A DNA stretch of 64,000 nucleotides from Comamonas terrae (GTDB taxonomy: Bacteria; Pseudomonadota; Gammaproteobacteria; Burkholderiales; Burkholderiaceae_C): positions 124,001-188,000 of the forward strand of contig NZ_BCNT01000001.1 of NCBI RefSeq assembly GCF_001544075.1. The letters run 5' to 3'. How positions within the stretch are numbered: the stretch's first letter is position 1; the number at the start of each line of letters is the position of its first letter. A model generated the notes under the pieces. It made no database searches. It was not told the origin of the DNA and saw only the letters and a list, made by a program, of their open reading frames with translations. The position numbers were made by a program, and so were the translations under genes. Shown here piece by piece: positions 16,669 to 26,786 of the stretch.

Positions 16669-17283
16669 CTACAGCGCCCAGCCGAGCGCGCGCAGCAGAC
16701 CTGCAGTCTCGAACACCGGCAGGCCCATGATGCCCGAATAGCTGCCGCGGATTTCCTCGATATGGGCAGCCGCCCGGCCCTGTATGCCGTAGGCGCCTGC
16801 CTTGCCCATGGGCTCGCCCGTGGCCACATAGGCGGCGATCTGCGCCGCCGTCAAGGGCGCAAAGCGCACGCTGGAAACCGACAGCGCCTGCAGGCGCTGC
16901 TGCCCGTGCTGCACGGCCACGGCGGTCAGTACCTCGTGCGCCTGTCCGGAGAGCAGGCCCAGAATGCGCGCGGCATCCACGGCATCCGCCGGCTTGCCGA
17001 GGATCTGCGCGCCCAGCGCCACCGTGGTGTCCGAGCACAGGATGGGCGCCGGAGCCAGGCCGCGGCGGCCATGGCGGGCCACGGCCGCATCGAGCTTGGC
17101 TGCGGTCACGCGCTGCACATAGTCGCGCGGCGACTCGCCCGGCCGCTCGAGCTCGATGGCCTCGGCATCCTCGGCAATGTCGCCCGCCGCATTGGGCAGC
17201 AGCAGTTCGTGGGCCACGCCCAGCTGCTCGAGCAGCTGACGGCGGCGGGGACTTTGGGAGGCAAGATAGATGAACGGCGCCAT
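16669..17283 (-). CDS. maf: Maf-family nucleotide pyrophosphatase
   Basis: House-cleaning pyrophosphatase that hydrolyses non-canonical or selected nucleoside triphosphates; the YhdE-type acts on dTTP/UTP. 204 residues. The N-terminal signature is [12 protein letters not shown], the central catalytic region is CSDTTVALG, and [10 protein letters not shown] lies near the C-terminus. The ATG at 17283 ([10 protein letters not shown]) fits the family; an upstream reading would add nine residues. It is coded between rlmH and rng, the usual betaproteobacterial order. Confidence 0.93.
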   Translation of the reverse strand: MAPFIYLASQSPRRRQLLEQLGVAHELLLPNAAGDIAEDAEAIELERPGESPRDYVQRVTAAKLDAAVARHGRRGLAPAPILCSDTTVALGAQILGKPADAVDAARILGLLSGQAHEVLTAVAVQHGQQRLQALSVSSVRFAPLTAAQIAAYVATGEPMGKAGAYGIQGRAAAHIEEIRGSYSGIMGLPVFETAGLLRALGWAL

Positions 17284-17300
17284 GACTTGAATGAAATGTA

Positions 17301-17346
17301 CTGCCAGCACTTGCCCATCAAGCGCCAGCGGCTATCAAAATCATAG
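17301..17346. repeat. Dispersed intergenic palindromic repeat, copy 1
   Basis: The element reads CTGCCAGCACTTG then CCCAT then CAAGCGCCAGCGGCTAT and a terminal CATAG. Near-complementary arms CCAGCACTTG/CAAGCGCCAG flank a 5-base loop. It lies in the rlmH-maf gap and belongs to the family also seen near 27990, 34590, 45180, 55090 and 60345. Confidence 0.75.
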
Positions 17347-17402
17347 TATCACGCTGCTCGCCGCTCTGCAGGGCGCACAGGACACCGGCCCGGCACAGAA
17401 GC

Positions 17403-17882
17403 CTACTCGCGGTGGTAGGGGTGGCCGGCATTGACCGACCAGGCACGATACAGCTGTTCGATCAGCAGCACGCGCACCATGGCATGGGGCAGTGTCAGGT
17501 CCGAAAGCCGGATGCGCTCGTGGGCACCGGCCTTGAACTCGGGATCGAGTCCGTCGGGCCCGCCGATCACCAGCACCACATCGTCGCCCTCGAGCTGCCA
17601 GCCCTTGAGGCGCTGGGCCAGGGCCTTGGTCGTGAGGCTGGTGCCGCGCTCGTCGAGCACTACGATGCGGGGGGTGCCGCGCGCCGCCGTCCCGATCGCG
17701 GCCTCGATGCGCTTGCGCTCGGCCGCATAAAGCGTCTCCACCGTCTTGGAGCCGCGCGGCTCGGTCTTGACGGCCTTGAGCTCCACTTTGAGCTCCGGCG
17801 GAAAGCGCTTGGCATAGTCGTCGTAGGCCGTCTGCGCCCAGTCAGGCACATGCTGGCCCACGGCCACGATGGTCAATCTCAT
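17403..17882 (-). CDS. rlmH: 23S rRNA (pseudouridine1915-N3)-methyltransferase
   Basis: SPOUT-class methyltransferase that modifies pseudouridine 1915 in helix 69 of 23S rRNA on assembled ribosomes. 159 residues, normal length. It starts MRLTIVAVG; the knot motif is VIGGPDGL (105-112) and the protein ends with the conserved HPYHRE. It lies between rsfS and maf, consistent with the conserved ribosome-related cluster. Confidence 0.97.
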   Translation of the reverse strand: MRLTIVAVGQHVPDWAQTAYDDYAKRFPPELKVELKAVKTEPRGSKTVETLYAAERKRIEAAIGTAARGTPRIVVLDERGTSLTTKALAQRLKGWQLEGDDVVLVIGGPDGLDPEFKAGAHERIRLSDLTLPHAMVRVLLIEQLYRAWSVNAGHPYHRE

Positions 17883-17906
17883 TGCGCGAGCAGTGGAATG
17901 CGCAGC

Positions 17907-18578
17907 TTAGGCCTTGGCGCGGGAGGCGCGCTTGGCAGCGGGCTTTGCCGCCGTCTTGGCTGCGGACTTCCCGGGCCGGTTCACCACCACGGTCTTCACG
18001 GCCTTGGGGGCAGCGGCTTTTGCCGCGGTCTTCGCGGCAGTTGCAGGCTTGGCTGCGGTTTTCTTTGCGGCGGGCTTGGCGGCCGTCTTGGTTGCAGCAG
18101 GCTTGGCCGCAGCCTTCTTTGCAGCCGGCTTCTTGGCTGCGGCCTCGGCATCCGCCTTGATCACATGCTTTCGGGTACTGGCGGCCTTGGGCTTGGCTGC
18201 GCCCAGCTTCATGCGCACGGGCGTTTCGCCCCAGATTTCTTCCAGTCGGTAGTACTGGCGGATGGCCGGCTGCATGATGTGCGCCACGGCAGAGCCGCAG
18301 TCCACGATGATCCATTCGCCGTTTTCCTCGCCTTCCTGGCGCGGCACGGGAAAGCCCGCCTTCTTGACGGCTTCGCGCACGCTGGAGGCCAGCGCCTTGG
18401 TCTGGCGGTTGGAAGTGCCCGATGCCACGATGACGCGCTCGAACAGGGGCGACAGCGCTTCGGTGTTGAACACCTGGATATCTTGGGCCTTGACGTCTTC
18501 GAGGCCGTCGACGATGGCTCGCTGCAGTTTGGTGACGTCGCGCTTGGCTGCGGAATCCGATTTGATGGAGGTGGTCAT
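17907..18578 (-). CDS. rsfS: Ribosome silencing factor with a histone H1-like tail
   Basis: RsfS (Iojap family) binds ribosomal protein uL14 and blocks subunit joining in starvation. The conserved domain is residues 13-125 (LQRAIVDGLEDVKAQDI, VASGTSNRQTKALA, EWIIVDCGSAVAHIM). The total length is 223 residues, about twice the usual size, because residues 132-223 form a low-complexity Lys/Ala/Pro tail with repeated AAKPAA and AKKTA units like histone H1. It starts 24 bases before rlmH. The gene normally before it, nadD, is absent here. Confidence 0.93.
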   Translation of the reverse strand: MTTSIKSDSAAKRDVTKLQRAIVDGLEDVKAQDIQVFNTEALSPLFERVIVASGTSNRQTKALASSVREAVKKAGFPVPRQEGEENGEWIIVDCGSAVAHIMQPAIRQYYRLEEIWGETPVRMKLGAAKPKAASTRKHVIKADAEAAAKKPAAKKAAAKPAATKTAAKPAAKKTAAKPATAAKTAAKAAAPKAVKTVVVNRPGKSAAKTAAKPAAKRASRAKA

Positions 18579-18821
18579 CAGGCGATGGAATCAGTAAAGA
18601 TGGGGTCAATATAGCGTGTGCTGCGCCCGGCCCGTATCAGGGTTGGCTCAGAAGCGGAAAGCTCGGCCCGTAAAGCCTCGTCCACCACGCCTTGAAAGTG
18701 TCGGTGCGCCTGGAGCAGGAAGATCCGCCCGGCGCACACAGCTATGGAAATTATAGTTTTCTGGAAATTTCCCTGCTGACGGGGCTTTATGCGCTGCCGG
18801 CAAGGCAATTTCCAGCTTCGG

Positions 18822-19775
18822 TCACAACCAGTCCCGGCGCACCAGGAATTTGTCCACCAGCTCGCGCTCCGGGGTGCCCGGCGCATCTTCGCGCTGGTAG
18901 CTCCAGCTCGCATGCAGCGGCATGGACAGCAAAATGGATTCGGTGCGCCCGCCCGACTGCAGGCCGAAATGCGTGCCGCGATCCCAGACCAGGTTGAACT
19001 CCACATAGCGGCCACGGCGGTAGCGCTGGAAATCCACCTGCGCCGGCCCGTACTCGGCGTTCCTGCGGCGCTCCACGATGGGCAGATAGGCCCCCAGGAA
19101 GGCATCGCCCACCGATTGCAGCATGGCAAAGCTGCGCTGCTGGCCCAGTTCGGCAAAGTCATCGAAGAAGATGCCGCCGATACCGCGCTGCTCGTGGCGG
19201 TGCTTGAGGTAGAAGTACTCGTCGCACCACTGCTTGAAGCGCGGATACAGCTCGGCGCCGAACGGCGCGAGCGCATCGCGGCAACTTTGGTGGAAGTGCA
19301 CCGCATCTTCCTCGAAGCCGTAGACGGGCGTCAGGTCCATGCCGCCGCCGAACCAGCAGGTCTTGGGCTGGCCCTCATGGCCGGCCGCGATCATGCGCAC
19401 GTTCATGTGCACCGTCGGGACATAGGGGTTGCGCGGATGGAACACCAGGGATACGCCCATGGCCTCGAAAGGCGCGCCGGCCAGTTCGGGCCGGTGCTGC
19501 GTGGCCGAAGGCGGCAGCTGCGGCCCCCGCACATGCGAGAAGCCGCAGCCGGCGCGCTCGAACACACGCCCGCCTTCCATGATGCGGGTGATGCCATCCC
19601 CCTGCAGCTTTTCCTCGGGGCCTTTGCGCCAGGCGTCGTGCACGAAGCGCGCGCCGCCCTCGCCTTCAAGGCCTTCCAGTGCCTGGGTGATGCGTGCCTG
19701 CAGCCCCGTGAGGTACTCGCGCACCTGGGCCACGGGCAGCTGCTCGCAAGGCGATACGTTCGCCGGGCTTGCCAT
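18822..19775 (-). CDS. hemF: Oxygen-dependent coproporphyrinogen III oxidase
   Basis: Converts coproporphyrinogen III to protoporphyrinogen IX in aerobic heme synthesis. 317 residues. Family stretches are [42 protein letters not shown] and [21 protein letters not shown]. The ATG at 19775 ([13 protein letters not shown]) begins 7 bases after the purD stop and is preferred to a start inside purD. The 243 bases after its stop, up to rsfS, hold no gene. Confidence 0.96.
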   Translation of the reverse strand: MASPANVSPCEQLPVAQVREYLTGLQARITQALEGLEGEGGARFVHDAWRKGPEEKLQGDGITRIMEGGRVFERAGCGFSHVRGPQLPPSATQHRPELAGAPFEAMGVSLVFHPRNPYVPTVHMNVRMIAAGHEGQPKTCWFGGGMDLTPVYGFEEDAVHFHQSCRDALAPFGAELYPRFKQWCDEYFYLKHRHEQRGIGGIFFDDFAELGQQRSFAMLQSVGDAFLGAYLPIVERRRNAEYGPAQVDFQRYRRGRYVEFNLVWDRGTHFGLQSGGRTESILLSMPLHASWSYQREDAPGTPERELVDKFLVRRDWL

Positions 19776-19782
19776 ACGGCCG

Positions 19783-21066
19783 TCAGCCCTTGACTGCGCG
19801 ATGGCCGATGTCGCGGCGGTACTGGGCTCCATCGAAATGGATGCCGCGCGCCACGTCGTACACCTTCTGCTGGGCCTGCTTGACGCTGTCGGCCAGCACG
19901 GTCACGCACAGCACGCGGCCGCCGCTGGTCACGGGCACGCCGTCGCGCAGCTGGGTACCGGCATGGAAGACCATGGCGTCATCGGCCGCGGCCGGCAGGC
20001 CGGTGATGGCATCGCCCTTGCGCGGGTCCTCGGGATAGCCGGCAGCGGCCATCACCACGCCCAGCGCCGTGCGGCGGTCCCATTGCAGCTCGACCTGGTC
20101 GAGCTTGCCATCGGTGGCCGCCAGCATCACATCCACCAGATCGCTCTTGAGGCGCATCATGATGGGCTGGGTCTCGGGATCGCCCATGCGGCAGTTGAAC
20201 TCCAGCGTCTTGGGATGGCCGCTCTTGTCGATCATCAGGCCGGCGTACAGGAATCCGGTGTAGGGAATGCCGTCCTTTTCCATGCCGCGGATGGTGGGCA
20301 GGATGATCTCGCGCATGGCGCGGGCGTGCACGTCGGCCGTGACCACGGGCGCGGGCGAATACGCGCCCATGCCGCCCGTGTTCGGGCCCTGGTCGCCATC
20401 CTTGAGACGCTTGTGGTCCTGGCTGGTGGCCAGGGCCAGCACGTTCTTGCCGTCGCACAGCACGATGAAGCTGGCCTCCTCGCCGTCGAGGAATTCCTCG
20501 ATCACCACGCGGGCACCGCCCTCGTTGTGCGTGACGCCGTACTTGTTGTCCACCAGCATGAAGTCCACGGCATCGTGGGCCTCCTGCAGCGAAGTGGCCA
20601 CGACCACGCCCTTGCCGGCCGCCAGGCCATCGGCCTTGATGACGATGGGTGCGCCCAGGCGGTCCACATAGGCGTGGGCGGCCACAGGGTCGGTAAAGGT
20701 CTCGTACTGCGCCGTGGGAATGCCGTGGCGCGCCATGAAGTCCTTGGAGAAAGCCTTGGAGCTCTCCAGCTGGGCTGCGGCCCTGGCCGGGCCGAAGATG
20801 CGCAGGCCGTGGGTACGGAACTCGTCGACCACGCCGGCCGCCAGCGGCGCCTCGGGGCCGACGACGGTCAGGCCGATCTTCTCGGCCTGTGCCCATTCGC
20901 GCAGGGCCTGCACGTCGGTGATGCCGAGGTTTTCAATCTTGCCGCCGGCCAGGGCGGTACCGCCATTGCCAGGAGCCACATAGACCTTGGTCGCCTTGGG
21001 CGATTCGGCCAGTTTCCACGCCAGGGCGTGTTCACGGCCACCGCCGCCAATCACAAGAATTTTCAT
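19783..21066 (-). CDS. purD: Phosphoribosylamine-glycine ligase
   Basis: ATP-grasp enzyme making glycinamide ribonucleotide in purine synthesis, 427 residues. The N-domain starts [19 protein letters not shown]; the ATP-grasp loop is [12 protein letters not shown]; later signatures are [21 protein letters not shown] and the metal-binding [10 protein letters not shown]. The start codon overlaps the yebC stop (ATGA), so the two genes are translationally coupled. Full-length and intact. Confidence 0.97.
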   Translation of the reverse strand: MKILVIGGGGREHALAWKLAESPKATKVYVAPGNGGTALAGGKIENLGITDVQALREWAQAEKIGLTVVGPEAPLAAGVVDEFRTHGLRIFGPARAAAQLESSKAFSKDFMARHGIPTAQYETFTDPVAAHAYVDRLGAPIVIKADGLAAGKGVVVATSLQEAHDAVDFMLVDNKYGVTHNEGGARVVIEEFLDGEEASFIVLCDGKNVLALATSQDHKRLKDGDQGPNTGGMGAYSPAPVVTADVHARAMREIILPTIRGMEKDGIPYTGFLYAGLMIDKSGHPKTLEFNCRMGDPETQPIMMRLKSDLVDVMLAATDGKLDQVELQWDRRTALGVVMAAAGYPEDPRKGDAITGLPAAADDAMVFHAGTQLRDGVPVTSGGRVLCVTVLADSVKQAQQKVYDVARGIHFDGAQYRRDIGHRAVKG

Positions 21067-21782
21067 AGTTCAGCGTTGTGGTAGACGTCCTGCACGTCGT
21101 CCAGATCTTCAATCATGTCCAGCAGCTTCTGCATGCGGGCTGCGTCGTCGCCTTCCAGGGCGACGGTATTTTCGGGGCGCATGGTCACTTCCGCCACCTC
21201 GGGCGTCAGGCCCGCGGCCTGCAGCGCATCGCGCACGGCTTCGAAGTCGCCGGGCGCGGTCAGTACCTCGATGGCGCCTTCGTCGTCGGTGATCACGTCC
21301 TCGGCGCCGGCTTCCAGCGCCACTTCCATGACCTTGTCCTCGCTGGTGCCGGGCGCAAAAACAAGCTGGCCCACGTGCCTGAACTGGAAGGCCACCGAGC
21401 CTTCGGTGCCCATGTTGCCGCCGTACTTGCTGAAGGCGTGGCGCACGTCGGCCACGGTGCGCACGCGGTTGTCGGTCATGGTGTCGACGATGATGGCCGC
21501 GCCGCCGATGCCGTAGCCCTCATAGCGGATTTCCTCGTAGCTCACGCCTTCGAGGTTGCCCGTGGCCTTGTCGATGTTGCGCTTGATATTGTCGGCCGGC
21601 ATGTTGGCGGCCTTGGCCTTTTCCACGGCCAGGCGCAGGCGCGGATTGGCGTTCAGGTCGCCGCCGCCCTGGCGCGCAGCCACCATGATTTCACGAATAA
21701 TCCGTGTCCATATCTTGCCGCGCTTCTCATCCTGGCGACCCTTGCGGTGCTGGATGTTGGCCCATTTGCTGTGTCCTGCCAC
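21063..21782 (-). CDS. yebC: YebC/PmpR-family protein (TACO1-like)
   Basis: YebC proteins are associated with ribosomes or act as transcriptional regulators. 239 residues, typical length. It starts [18 protein letters not shown], the invariant family N-terminus, with the acidic central region [13 protein letters not shown]. It is the first gene of the minus-strand yebC-purD-hemF run. It diverges from the ATPase gene at 21863 with 80 bases between them. Confidence 0.95.
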   Translation of the reverse strand: MAGHSKWANIQHRKGRQDEKRGKIWTRIIREIMVAARQGGGDLNANPRLRLAVEKAKAANMPADNIKRNIDKATGNLEGVSYEEIRYEGYGIGGAAIIVDTMTDNRVRTVADVRHAFSKYGGNMGTEGSVAFQFRHVGQLVFAPGTSEDKVMEVALEAGAEDVITDDEGAIEVLTAPGDFEAVRDALQAAGLTPEVAEVTMRPENTVALEGDDAARMQKLLDMIEDLDDVQDVYHNAEL

Positions 21783-21862
21783 AGAGAGTCCTTTGATATT
21801 TGATTTAACCTAGCAGGCGAGATTTTACTTTTGACTGAACGCTAGCTCCGAGGAAACCCGAA

Positions 21863-23395
21863 ATGGCTTCACCCCTTTTGATTGCCCAGCACTCTGCCAC
21901 AGAATGCGCGCTGCTGCCCGGCATGGCCAATCGGCACGGCCTGATCACCGGCGCCACAGGCACCGGCAAGACCGTCACCCTGCAGAAACTGGCCGAGAGC
22001 TTCTCGCAGATCGGCGTCCCGGTCTTCCTGGCCGACATCAAGGGCGACCTCGGCGGCATCAGCCAGAGCGGCAAGGTGGGCGACAAGCTTGCCGCCTCGC
22101 TCAAGGACCGCGGCATCGCCCTTCCCGAGCCCTTGGCCTGCCCCGCCACGCTGTGGGACGTGTTCGGCGAGCAGGGCCATCCCGTGCGCGCCACCATCTC
22201 CGACATGGGGCCGCTGCTGATCGGCCGCATGCTCAATCTCAACGAGACGCAGATGGGCGTGCTCAACATCGTGTTCAAGATCGCGGACGACAACGGCCTG
22301 CTGCTGCTGGACCTCAAGGACCTGCGCGCCATGCTCCAGCACGTGGGCGACAACGCCAAGCAGTTCACCACGGAATACGGCAACATCAGCTCGGCCAGCA
22401 TAGGCGCCATACAGCGCGGCCTGCTCGCCATCGAGTCCCAGGGCGGCGACAGGTTCTTCGGCGAGCCCATGCTCAACATCAACGACCTGATGCAGACCGA
22501 TGCCGACGGCCGCGGCATGGTCAACATCCTGGCCGCGGACAAGCTCATGAATGCCCCGCGCCTGTACTCGACCTTTCTGCTGTGGCTGCTGTCCGAGCTG
22601 TTCGAGCAGCTGCCCGAGATCGGCGACCCCGAAAAGCCCAAGCTGGTGTTCTTCTTCGACGAGGCCCATCTGCTGTTCAACGATGCGCCCAAGGTGCTGC
22701 TCGAGCGCATCGAACTGGTGGTGCGCCTGGTGCGCTCCAAGGGCGTGGGGGTGTATTTCGTCACCCAGAACCCGCTGGACGTGCCCGACTCCGTGCTGGG
22801 CCAGCTCGGCAACCGCGTGCAGCATGCGCTGCGCGCCTTCACGCCGCGCGACCAGAAGGCCGTGGCCTCGGCCGCCTCCACCATGCGCCCCAACCCGGGG
22901 CTGGACATTGCTGCGGCCATCACCGAGCTGGCCGTGGGCGAGGCGCTGGTCAGTTTCCTCGACGAAAAAGGCCGGCCCGGCGTGACCGAGCGCGTCTATG
23001 TGATTCCCCCGGGCAGCCAGATCGGCCCCATCACGCCCGAGCAGCGCAAGGAGCTCATGGCCCGCTCCCTGGTGGCCGGCGTCTACGAAGAGGCCGTGGA
23101 CCGCGAATCGGCCTATGAAGTGCTGCGCGGGCGCGCCGCTTCCGCCACGCCGGCCAAGCCCGGCGATGCGCCTGCCGCGGCGGGCGCTGCCGGCGCGGCG
23201 CAGGAAGCCGGTGGCAGCGCCATGATGGACGGCCTCAAGGAGCTGCTGTTCGGCCGCACCGGCCCGCGCGGCGGCCAGTACGACGGCCTGGTGCAGACCA
23301 TGGCCAAGTCCACGGTGCGCACCGTGGGCAACAGTATAGGCAAGGAAATCCTGCGCGGCGTGCTCGGCGGCATCCTGGGCGGCAAGAAGCGATAG
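21863..23395 (+). CDS. HerA-like ATPase, DUF853 family (YjgR-like)
   Basis: A P-loop ATPase of the DUF853/HerA-C family, 510 residues, cytoplasmic; the cellular role is unknown. Walker A is GATGTGKT near residues 29-36, Walker B is [11 protein letters not shown], and a sensor-like YFVTQNP and an arginine region follow. Residues about 425-460 form an Ala/Gly-rich linker before the conserved C-terminal segment with [19 protein letters not shown]. The ATG has GAGGAAA upstream. It stands alone, with a terminator directly after it. Confidence 0.9.
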   Translation: MASPLLIAQHSATECALLPGMANRHGLITGATGTGKTVTLQKLAESFSQIGVPVFLADIKGDLGGISQSGKVGDKLAASLKDRGIALPEPLACPATLWDVFGEQGHPVRATISDMGPLLIGRMLNLNETQMGVLNIVFKIADDNGLLLLDLKDLRAMLQHVGDNAKQFTTEYGNISSASIGAIQRGLLAIESQGGDRFFGEPMLNINDLMQTDADGRGMVNILAADKLMNAPRLYSTFLLWLLSELFEQLPEIGDPEKPKLVFFFDEAHLLFNDAPKVLLERIELVVRLVRSKGVGVYFVTQNPLDVPDSVLGQLGNRVQHALRAFTPRDQKAVASAASTMRPNPGLDIAAAITELAVGEALVSFLDEKGRPGVTERVYVIPPGSQIGPITPEQRKELMARSLVAGVYEEAVDRESAYEVLRGRAASATPAKPGDAPAAAGAAGAAQEAGGSAMMDGLKELLFGRTGPRGGQYDGLVQTMAKSTVRTVGNSIGKEILRGVLGGILGGKKR

Positions 23396-23434
23396 GCCGA
23401 TCCAGGCAGCTGCAGGCCGCTTTTGAAGAACAGC

Positions 23435-23459
23435 CACCCGGCCGCAAGCCGGGTGTTTT
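23435..23459 (+). terminator. Rho-independent terminator after the DUF853 gene
   Basis: CACCCGGC and GCCGGGTG pair perfectly (8 bases) around CGCAA and are followed by TTTT, 40 bases after the stop codon. Confidence 0.88.
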
Positions 23460-23559
23460 GGTGTCCCGGCCTGCGCCGAAGCACCCCGGGAATCCCCCCA
23501 TGCCGTCCGGCTGCAGCCAGTCGCCAGCGTGACGGCGCGCCCCGCCAGGGCAGTCCACC

Positions 23560-24450
23560 ATGTGCGCCATGCCGCAAGACACGCCCACCCCGCCCCTGCA
23601 GCTGAGCTGCTTTCGCCTCGATCTGTCGGACCGGATTGCCCATCTGATCCTGAACCGCCCCGAAGCGCTCAACACGCTCAACCCCACGTTCTGGCAGGAG
23701 CTGGACCTGGTGCTGGACCGGCTGCATCGCAGCGGCGATTCCCGCGCGCTGGTGCTCAGCAGCACGGGCAGGCATTTCTCTGCGGGCATGGCGCTGGACA
23801 CCTTTGCCGATCCGCAATTCGCGCCCGACGACCGCAGCCCCGAAGGCCGGGCCGCGCTGGTCGACACACTGGCCCGCATGCAAAGCACCTTCAACCGCAT
23901 CGAAGAGCTGCGCATGCCCGTGATCTGCGCCATTCATGGCGGCTGCGTGGGCGGCGCGCTGGACCTGGTGGCTGCGGCCTGCATCCGCTATGCAAGCCGC
24001 GAGGCCTTTTTCTGCATCCAGGAAATCAATATCGGCATGACGGCCGACCTGGGCAGCCTGCAGCGCCTGCCCAAGCTCATGCCGCTGGGCATCGTCAAGG
24101 AGCTGGCCTATACCGGCCGGCGCATGAGCGCCCAGGAAGCAGCCAGCCACGGCCTGGTCAATGCCGTGTTCGAGAGCCACGAGGCCGTGGTGACCGCAGC
24201 ACTGGCCTGCGCACGCGAGATCGCCGCGAAGCCGCCGATCGCCATCTGGGGCAGCAAGCAGGTCATCAACTATGCGCGCGACCACGGCGTGCACGACGCC
24301 CTGCAGCAAATGGGCTGGGTGCAGAGCGGCATCTGGAGCAACCGCCATGTGATGGAAGCCGTATCCGCCATGCAGGGCAAGCGCGAAGCAGACTTTCCGC
24401 CGCTGGCTGCAGTGCGCGGCTTTTCCGTCTCGACAGACCCGCAATCCTGA
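23560..24450 (+). CDS. Enoyl-CoA hydratase/isomerase family protein (dienoyl-CoA isomerase-like)
   Basis: Crotonase-fold acyl-CoA enzyme, 296 residues. The oxyanion-hole segments are HFSAGMALD and IHGGCVGGALDLV. The region EINIGMTADLGSLQRLPK carries an acidic pair in the positions typical of delta(3,5)-delta(2,4)-dienoyl-CoA isomerases, so isomerisation in unsaturated fatty-acid oxidation is more likely than plain hydration (inference from family). ATG at 23560 or 23569 are both possible starts. It is a single-gene unit. Confidence 0.85.
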   Translation: MCAMPQDTPTPPLQLSCFRLDLSDRIAHLILNRPEALNTLNPTFWQELDLVLDRLHRSGDSRALVLSSTGRHFSAGMALDTFADPQFAPDDRSPEGRAALVDTLARMQSTFNRIEELRMPVICAIHGGCVGGALDLVAAACIRYASREAFFCIQEINIGMTADLGSLQRLPKLMPLGIVKELAYTGRRMSAQEAASHGLVNAVFESHEAVVTAALACAREIAAKPPIAIWGSKQVINYARDHGVHDALQQMGWVQSGIWSNRHVMEAVSAMQGKREADFPPLAAVRGFSVSTDPQS

Positions 24451-24560
24451 TTCCATAGCTGGAAACGCTTTGCCAACGTGGGTTGCCAGCCATTTTCATG
24501 GAAATTCCCTGACAAGCGCCAGCCTGCGGCTTCGGGACGGGCCGCGTCAAAAGCGGCCGC

Positions 24561-26507
24561 CTATCTGGCGGCAAACAAAGGCTCGGCCGGGCAGGCCGCC
24601 CTCACCGATTCCCCGGCCCGGGCGCTTTCATCGCCCAGCAAGGCCAGCAAGGCCAGCAGGCCACAGGCCAGCGAACCCTGCCAGTGCACATAGTCGTGGC
24701 CCGTGCTGTGCTCGCGCCGGATCACCGCATAGCCCCTGGACTGCAGTACATCGCCCAGCTCCCGGCTGGTTTCGCGGATGCCGGCCTGGCCACCGCGCGC
24801 GCCCTCGTACAGGCCCGCATCGAGGTAAAAGCGCACAGACAGGCGCGGGCCAGCCGCATACTGCCGCGCCAGCCAGTTGGGCGGCTGCTGCCCCGGGGCC
24901 CACCAGTACGAGCCCGACAGGCTGAGCACATTGCCAAAGCGCCCCGGATGGCGCATGGCCACATAGCTGGCAGCCAGCCCCCCATAGCTGGAGCCGGCCA
25001 GCACGGTACGGGCCGCCGGCGCCGCCATGCCCCGCTGCTGCAGCCAGGGCATGAGCGTGGAGCCCATGAAGTCCGCGAACGCGGGATTGGGCGGCAGCTC
25101 CTCGGCCCGGGCATTGCCGCCCGCGTTGGCCACGAGCACGATGGCCGTGGCGGACAGCAGTCCGTCGGCCATCAGGTTCTCGACAATGCGCGGTGTGGGC
25201 ACCTGCTGCAGATAGGCGTGGGCATCGAAGAGCACCAGCAGGTTGCGCTGCAGCCATGGCGTGCGCTCCCAGCCTGCCGGCCGGTAGACCCAGACGTCGC
25301 GGCCGTTGTCCAGCGCCCGGCTCTGCACCCAGTACCGTGCCAGTTCACCCGTACCGGAGGAGCCTTCCGCCACCTGCCCGGCCGCCCGGGGCGCCACCCA
25401 TGGCTGCAGGGGCGCCCGCGGCAGGCTCAGCACCGAGCGCCCGTCGAAGGCATCGGCCGCGCCACGCTGCGGATCGGCCTCGCCCCAGGCCTGCGGATTC
25501 AGCGGGTCGCGCTGCAAGGTGGCGAGAATGGCCCGCCGCTGCTCCATGGCCGGGCCCTGGACATGCGGCACATCCGGCGCCAGGCCGTAGCTGAGCCGGG
25601 CATCGTCGGGCATCACAAAGCTGGCCCACCAGACATCGCTGCCGCCCAGTTGCTGCAGCAGATCGTGGTTGCCCGAGGGGCTGCCGAAAAGGCGCACGGA
25701 CTCGCGCGCGCCGCGCCACAGAAAGGTCACCAGCCGGTGCCGGCCATCCCAGGGTTCGACCAGCGGGGTTCCCCGGGCGGCCATGGCTTTCCAGAAGGAC
25801 TCGCTCCCCTGCCCCCGCTCCAGCTGCGCGCGCAAGGCCTGGAGCGTGGGGCTCAGCAAAGGTTGCTGCGCCGCGGGCCCGGGCGCCGCGGGGGCCGCAG
25901 CCGCAGGCCGGACGCTGTCTATCTGCAACCGGTAGCGGCCCGGCCCGAAAGCCTTGCTCTCGCCTTGCGCACAGGGCTGCAGGCCCGCCTCCTGCTCGCA
26001 CAGCTGCTGCGCGTAGGGCGCGGACGCCAGGCCGCCCGCGCTGCGGCGCAGCACCAGCCGCTCCTGCTGCGCGCCCCGCGTCTGCCAGGTGAAGGACTGC
26101 TCCACGCCCAGCCCGGAGGACAGCCGCCGGATATGCCGGCCCGCCGGCGTTTCCACATCCAGCACCAGATCCAGCGCCTGCAGCCGTCCCTGCACCACCG
26201 CGCCGGCAGGCGCCTGCACCGTCCAGCGCCGGGCCTCCCATGCCTGCAGCTGTCCCGAAGCGGCCTGCATCGGCATCAGGGGCGCGGCGCTTTCTGCGGC
26301 ATTGGCGGCTGCGGATGCCGCCGCTGCCTCCCTGGCATCGCGCCGGGCGCCGGCCGTGCAGCCGGCTGCCGCCAGCATGGCGCATGCCAGGGCCAGCCCG
26401 GCGGAAAAAGTGCCGCATCGCCAGCCGTGCAACGGCTTGCCGGATGCATGGCGGTAGGTGCGTGCCGCGCGGCAGCCGGTGCCCGCGCCATCGAAGTTCT
26501 GATCCAT
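24561..26507 (-). CDS. Fes-like esterase with a lipoprotein-type signal
   Basis: Alpha/beta-hydrolase related to enterochelin esterase, likely releasing iron from a siderophore. 648 residues, longer than Fes (~400). Residues 34-50 form a hydrophobic signal ending LAAAGC (lipobox Cys50), suggesting a membrane-anchored lipoprotein preceded by about 30 extra basic residues. An N-terminal Fes-type domain spans about 250-410 (EPWDGRHRLVTFLWRG). The hydrolase part has Ser507 in GSSYGG, Asp563 in YLDAGLYEG and His604/608 in STGHDYVHW. Residues 60-240 are poorly conserved and may be a separate beta domain. A Fur box lies 60 bases upstream. The ribosome site is GAGG. Confidence 0.85.
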   Translation of the reverse strand: MDQNFDGAGTGCRAARTYRHASGKPLHGWRCGTFSAGLALACAMLAAAGCTAGARRDAREAAAASAAANAAESAAPLMPMQAASGQLQAWEARRWTVQAPAGAVVQGRLQALDLVLDVETPAGRHIRRLSSGLGVEQSFTWQTRGAQQERLVLRRSAGGLASAPYAQQLCEQEAGLQPCAQGESKAFGPGRYRLQIDSVRPAAAAPAAPGPAAQQPLLSPTLQALRAQLERGQGSESFWKAMAARGTPLVEPWDGRHRLVTFLWRGARESVRLFGSPSGNHDLLQQLGGSDVWWASFVMPDDARLSYGLAPDVPHVQGPAMEQRRAILATLQRDPLNPQAWGEADPQRGAADAFDGRSVLSLPRAPLQPWVAPRAAGQVAEGSSGTGELARYWVQSRALDNGRDVWVYRPAGWERTPWLQRNLLVLFDAHAYLQQVPTPRIVENLMADGLLSATAIVLVANAGGNARAEELPPNPAFADFMGSTLMPWLQQRGMAAPAARTVLAGSSYGGLAASYVAMRHPGRFGNVLSLSGSYWWAPGQQPPNWLARQYAAGPRLSVRFYLDAGLYEGARGGQAGIRETSRELGDVLQSRGYAVIRREHSTGHDYVHWQGSLACGLLALLALLGDESARAGESVRAACPAEPLFAAR

Positions 26508-26567
26508 GTCGACCTCGTAGACTCCACTCCCTTGGCTAGAACGAGATGCTTGGCTCAGGATTCATCA

Positions 26568-26584
26568 AGAATGATTTTCATTCT
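26568..26584. promoter_or_regulatory. Fur box between the Fes-like esterase and an MFS gene
   Basis: AGAATGA-TTT-TCATTCT is a perfect 7-base inverted repeat matching the Fur consensus (AATGATAATCATT-type). It lies about 60 bases upstream of the esterase start and about 200 bases before the divergent MFS gene. Iron-responsive repression of the esterase is therefore likely, and of the MFS gene possible. Confidence 0.82.
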
Positions 26585-26786
26585 CTAAAAATTGTAGCGT
26601 CGTTCCCCCACGGCGAACCGGCCTTGTTAATGTGGCGCTCATCTGCCCTCGCCAGCATGCGCGGCTGCACCGCTCGCGACAACCACGGCGGCGCAAACCG
26701 ATATGCTGCGGTATCGGGAGTCCCTCTTGCTTGCGGCCGCCAGGCCACATGGACGGGCACCCGCCCCGCCTCCAGACCGCCACGCC

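Noticed and set aside
18578-19306. Minus-strand frame that could have been a nadD remnant
   Set aside because: It runs antisense-frame through hemF and shows no NadD motif such as GGxFDPxHxGH.
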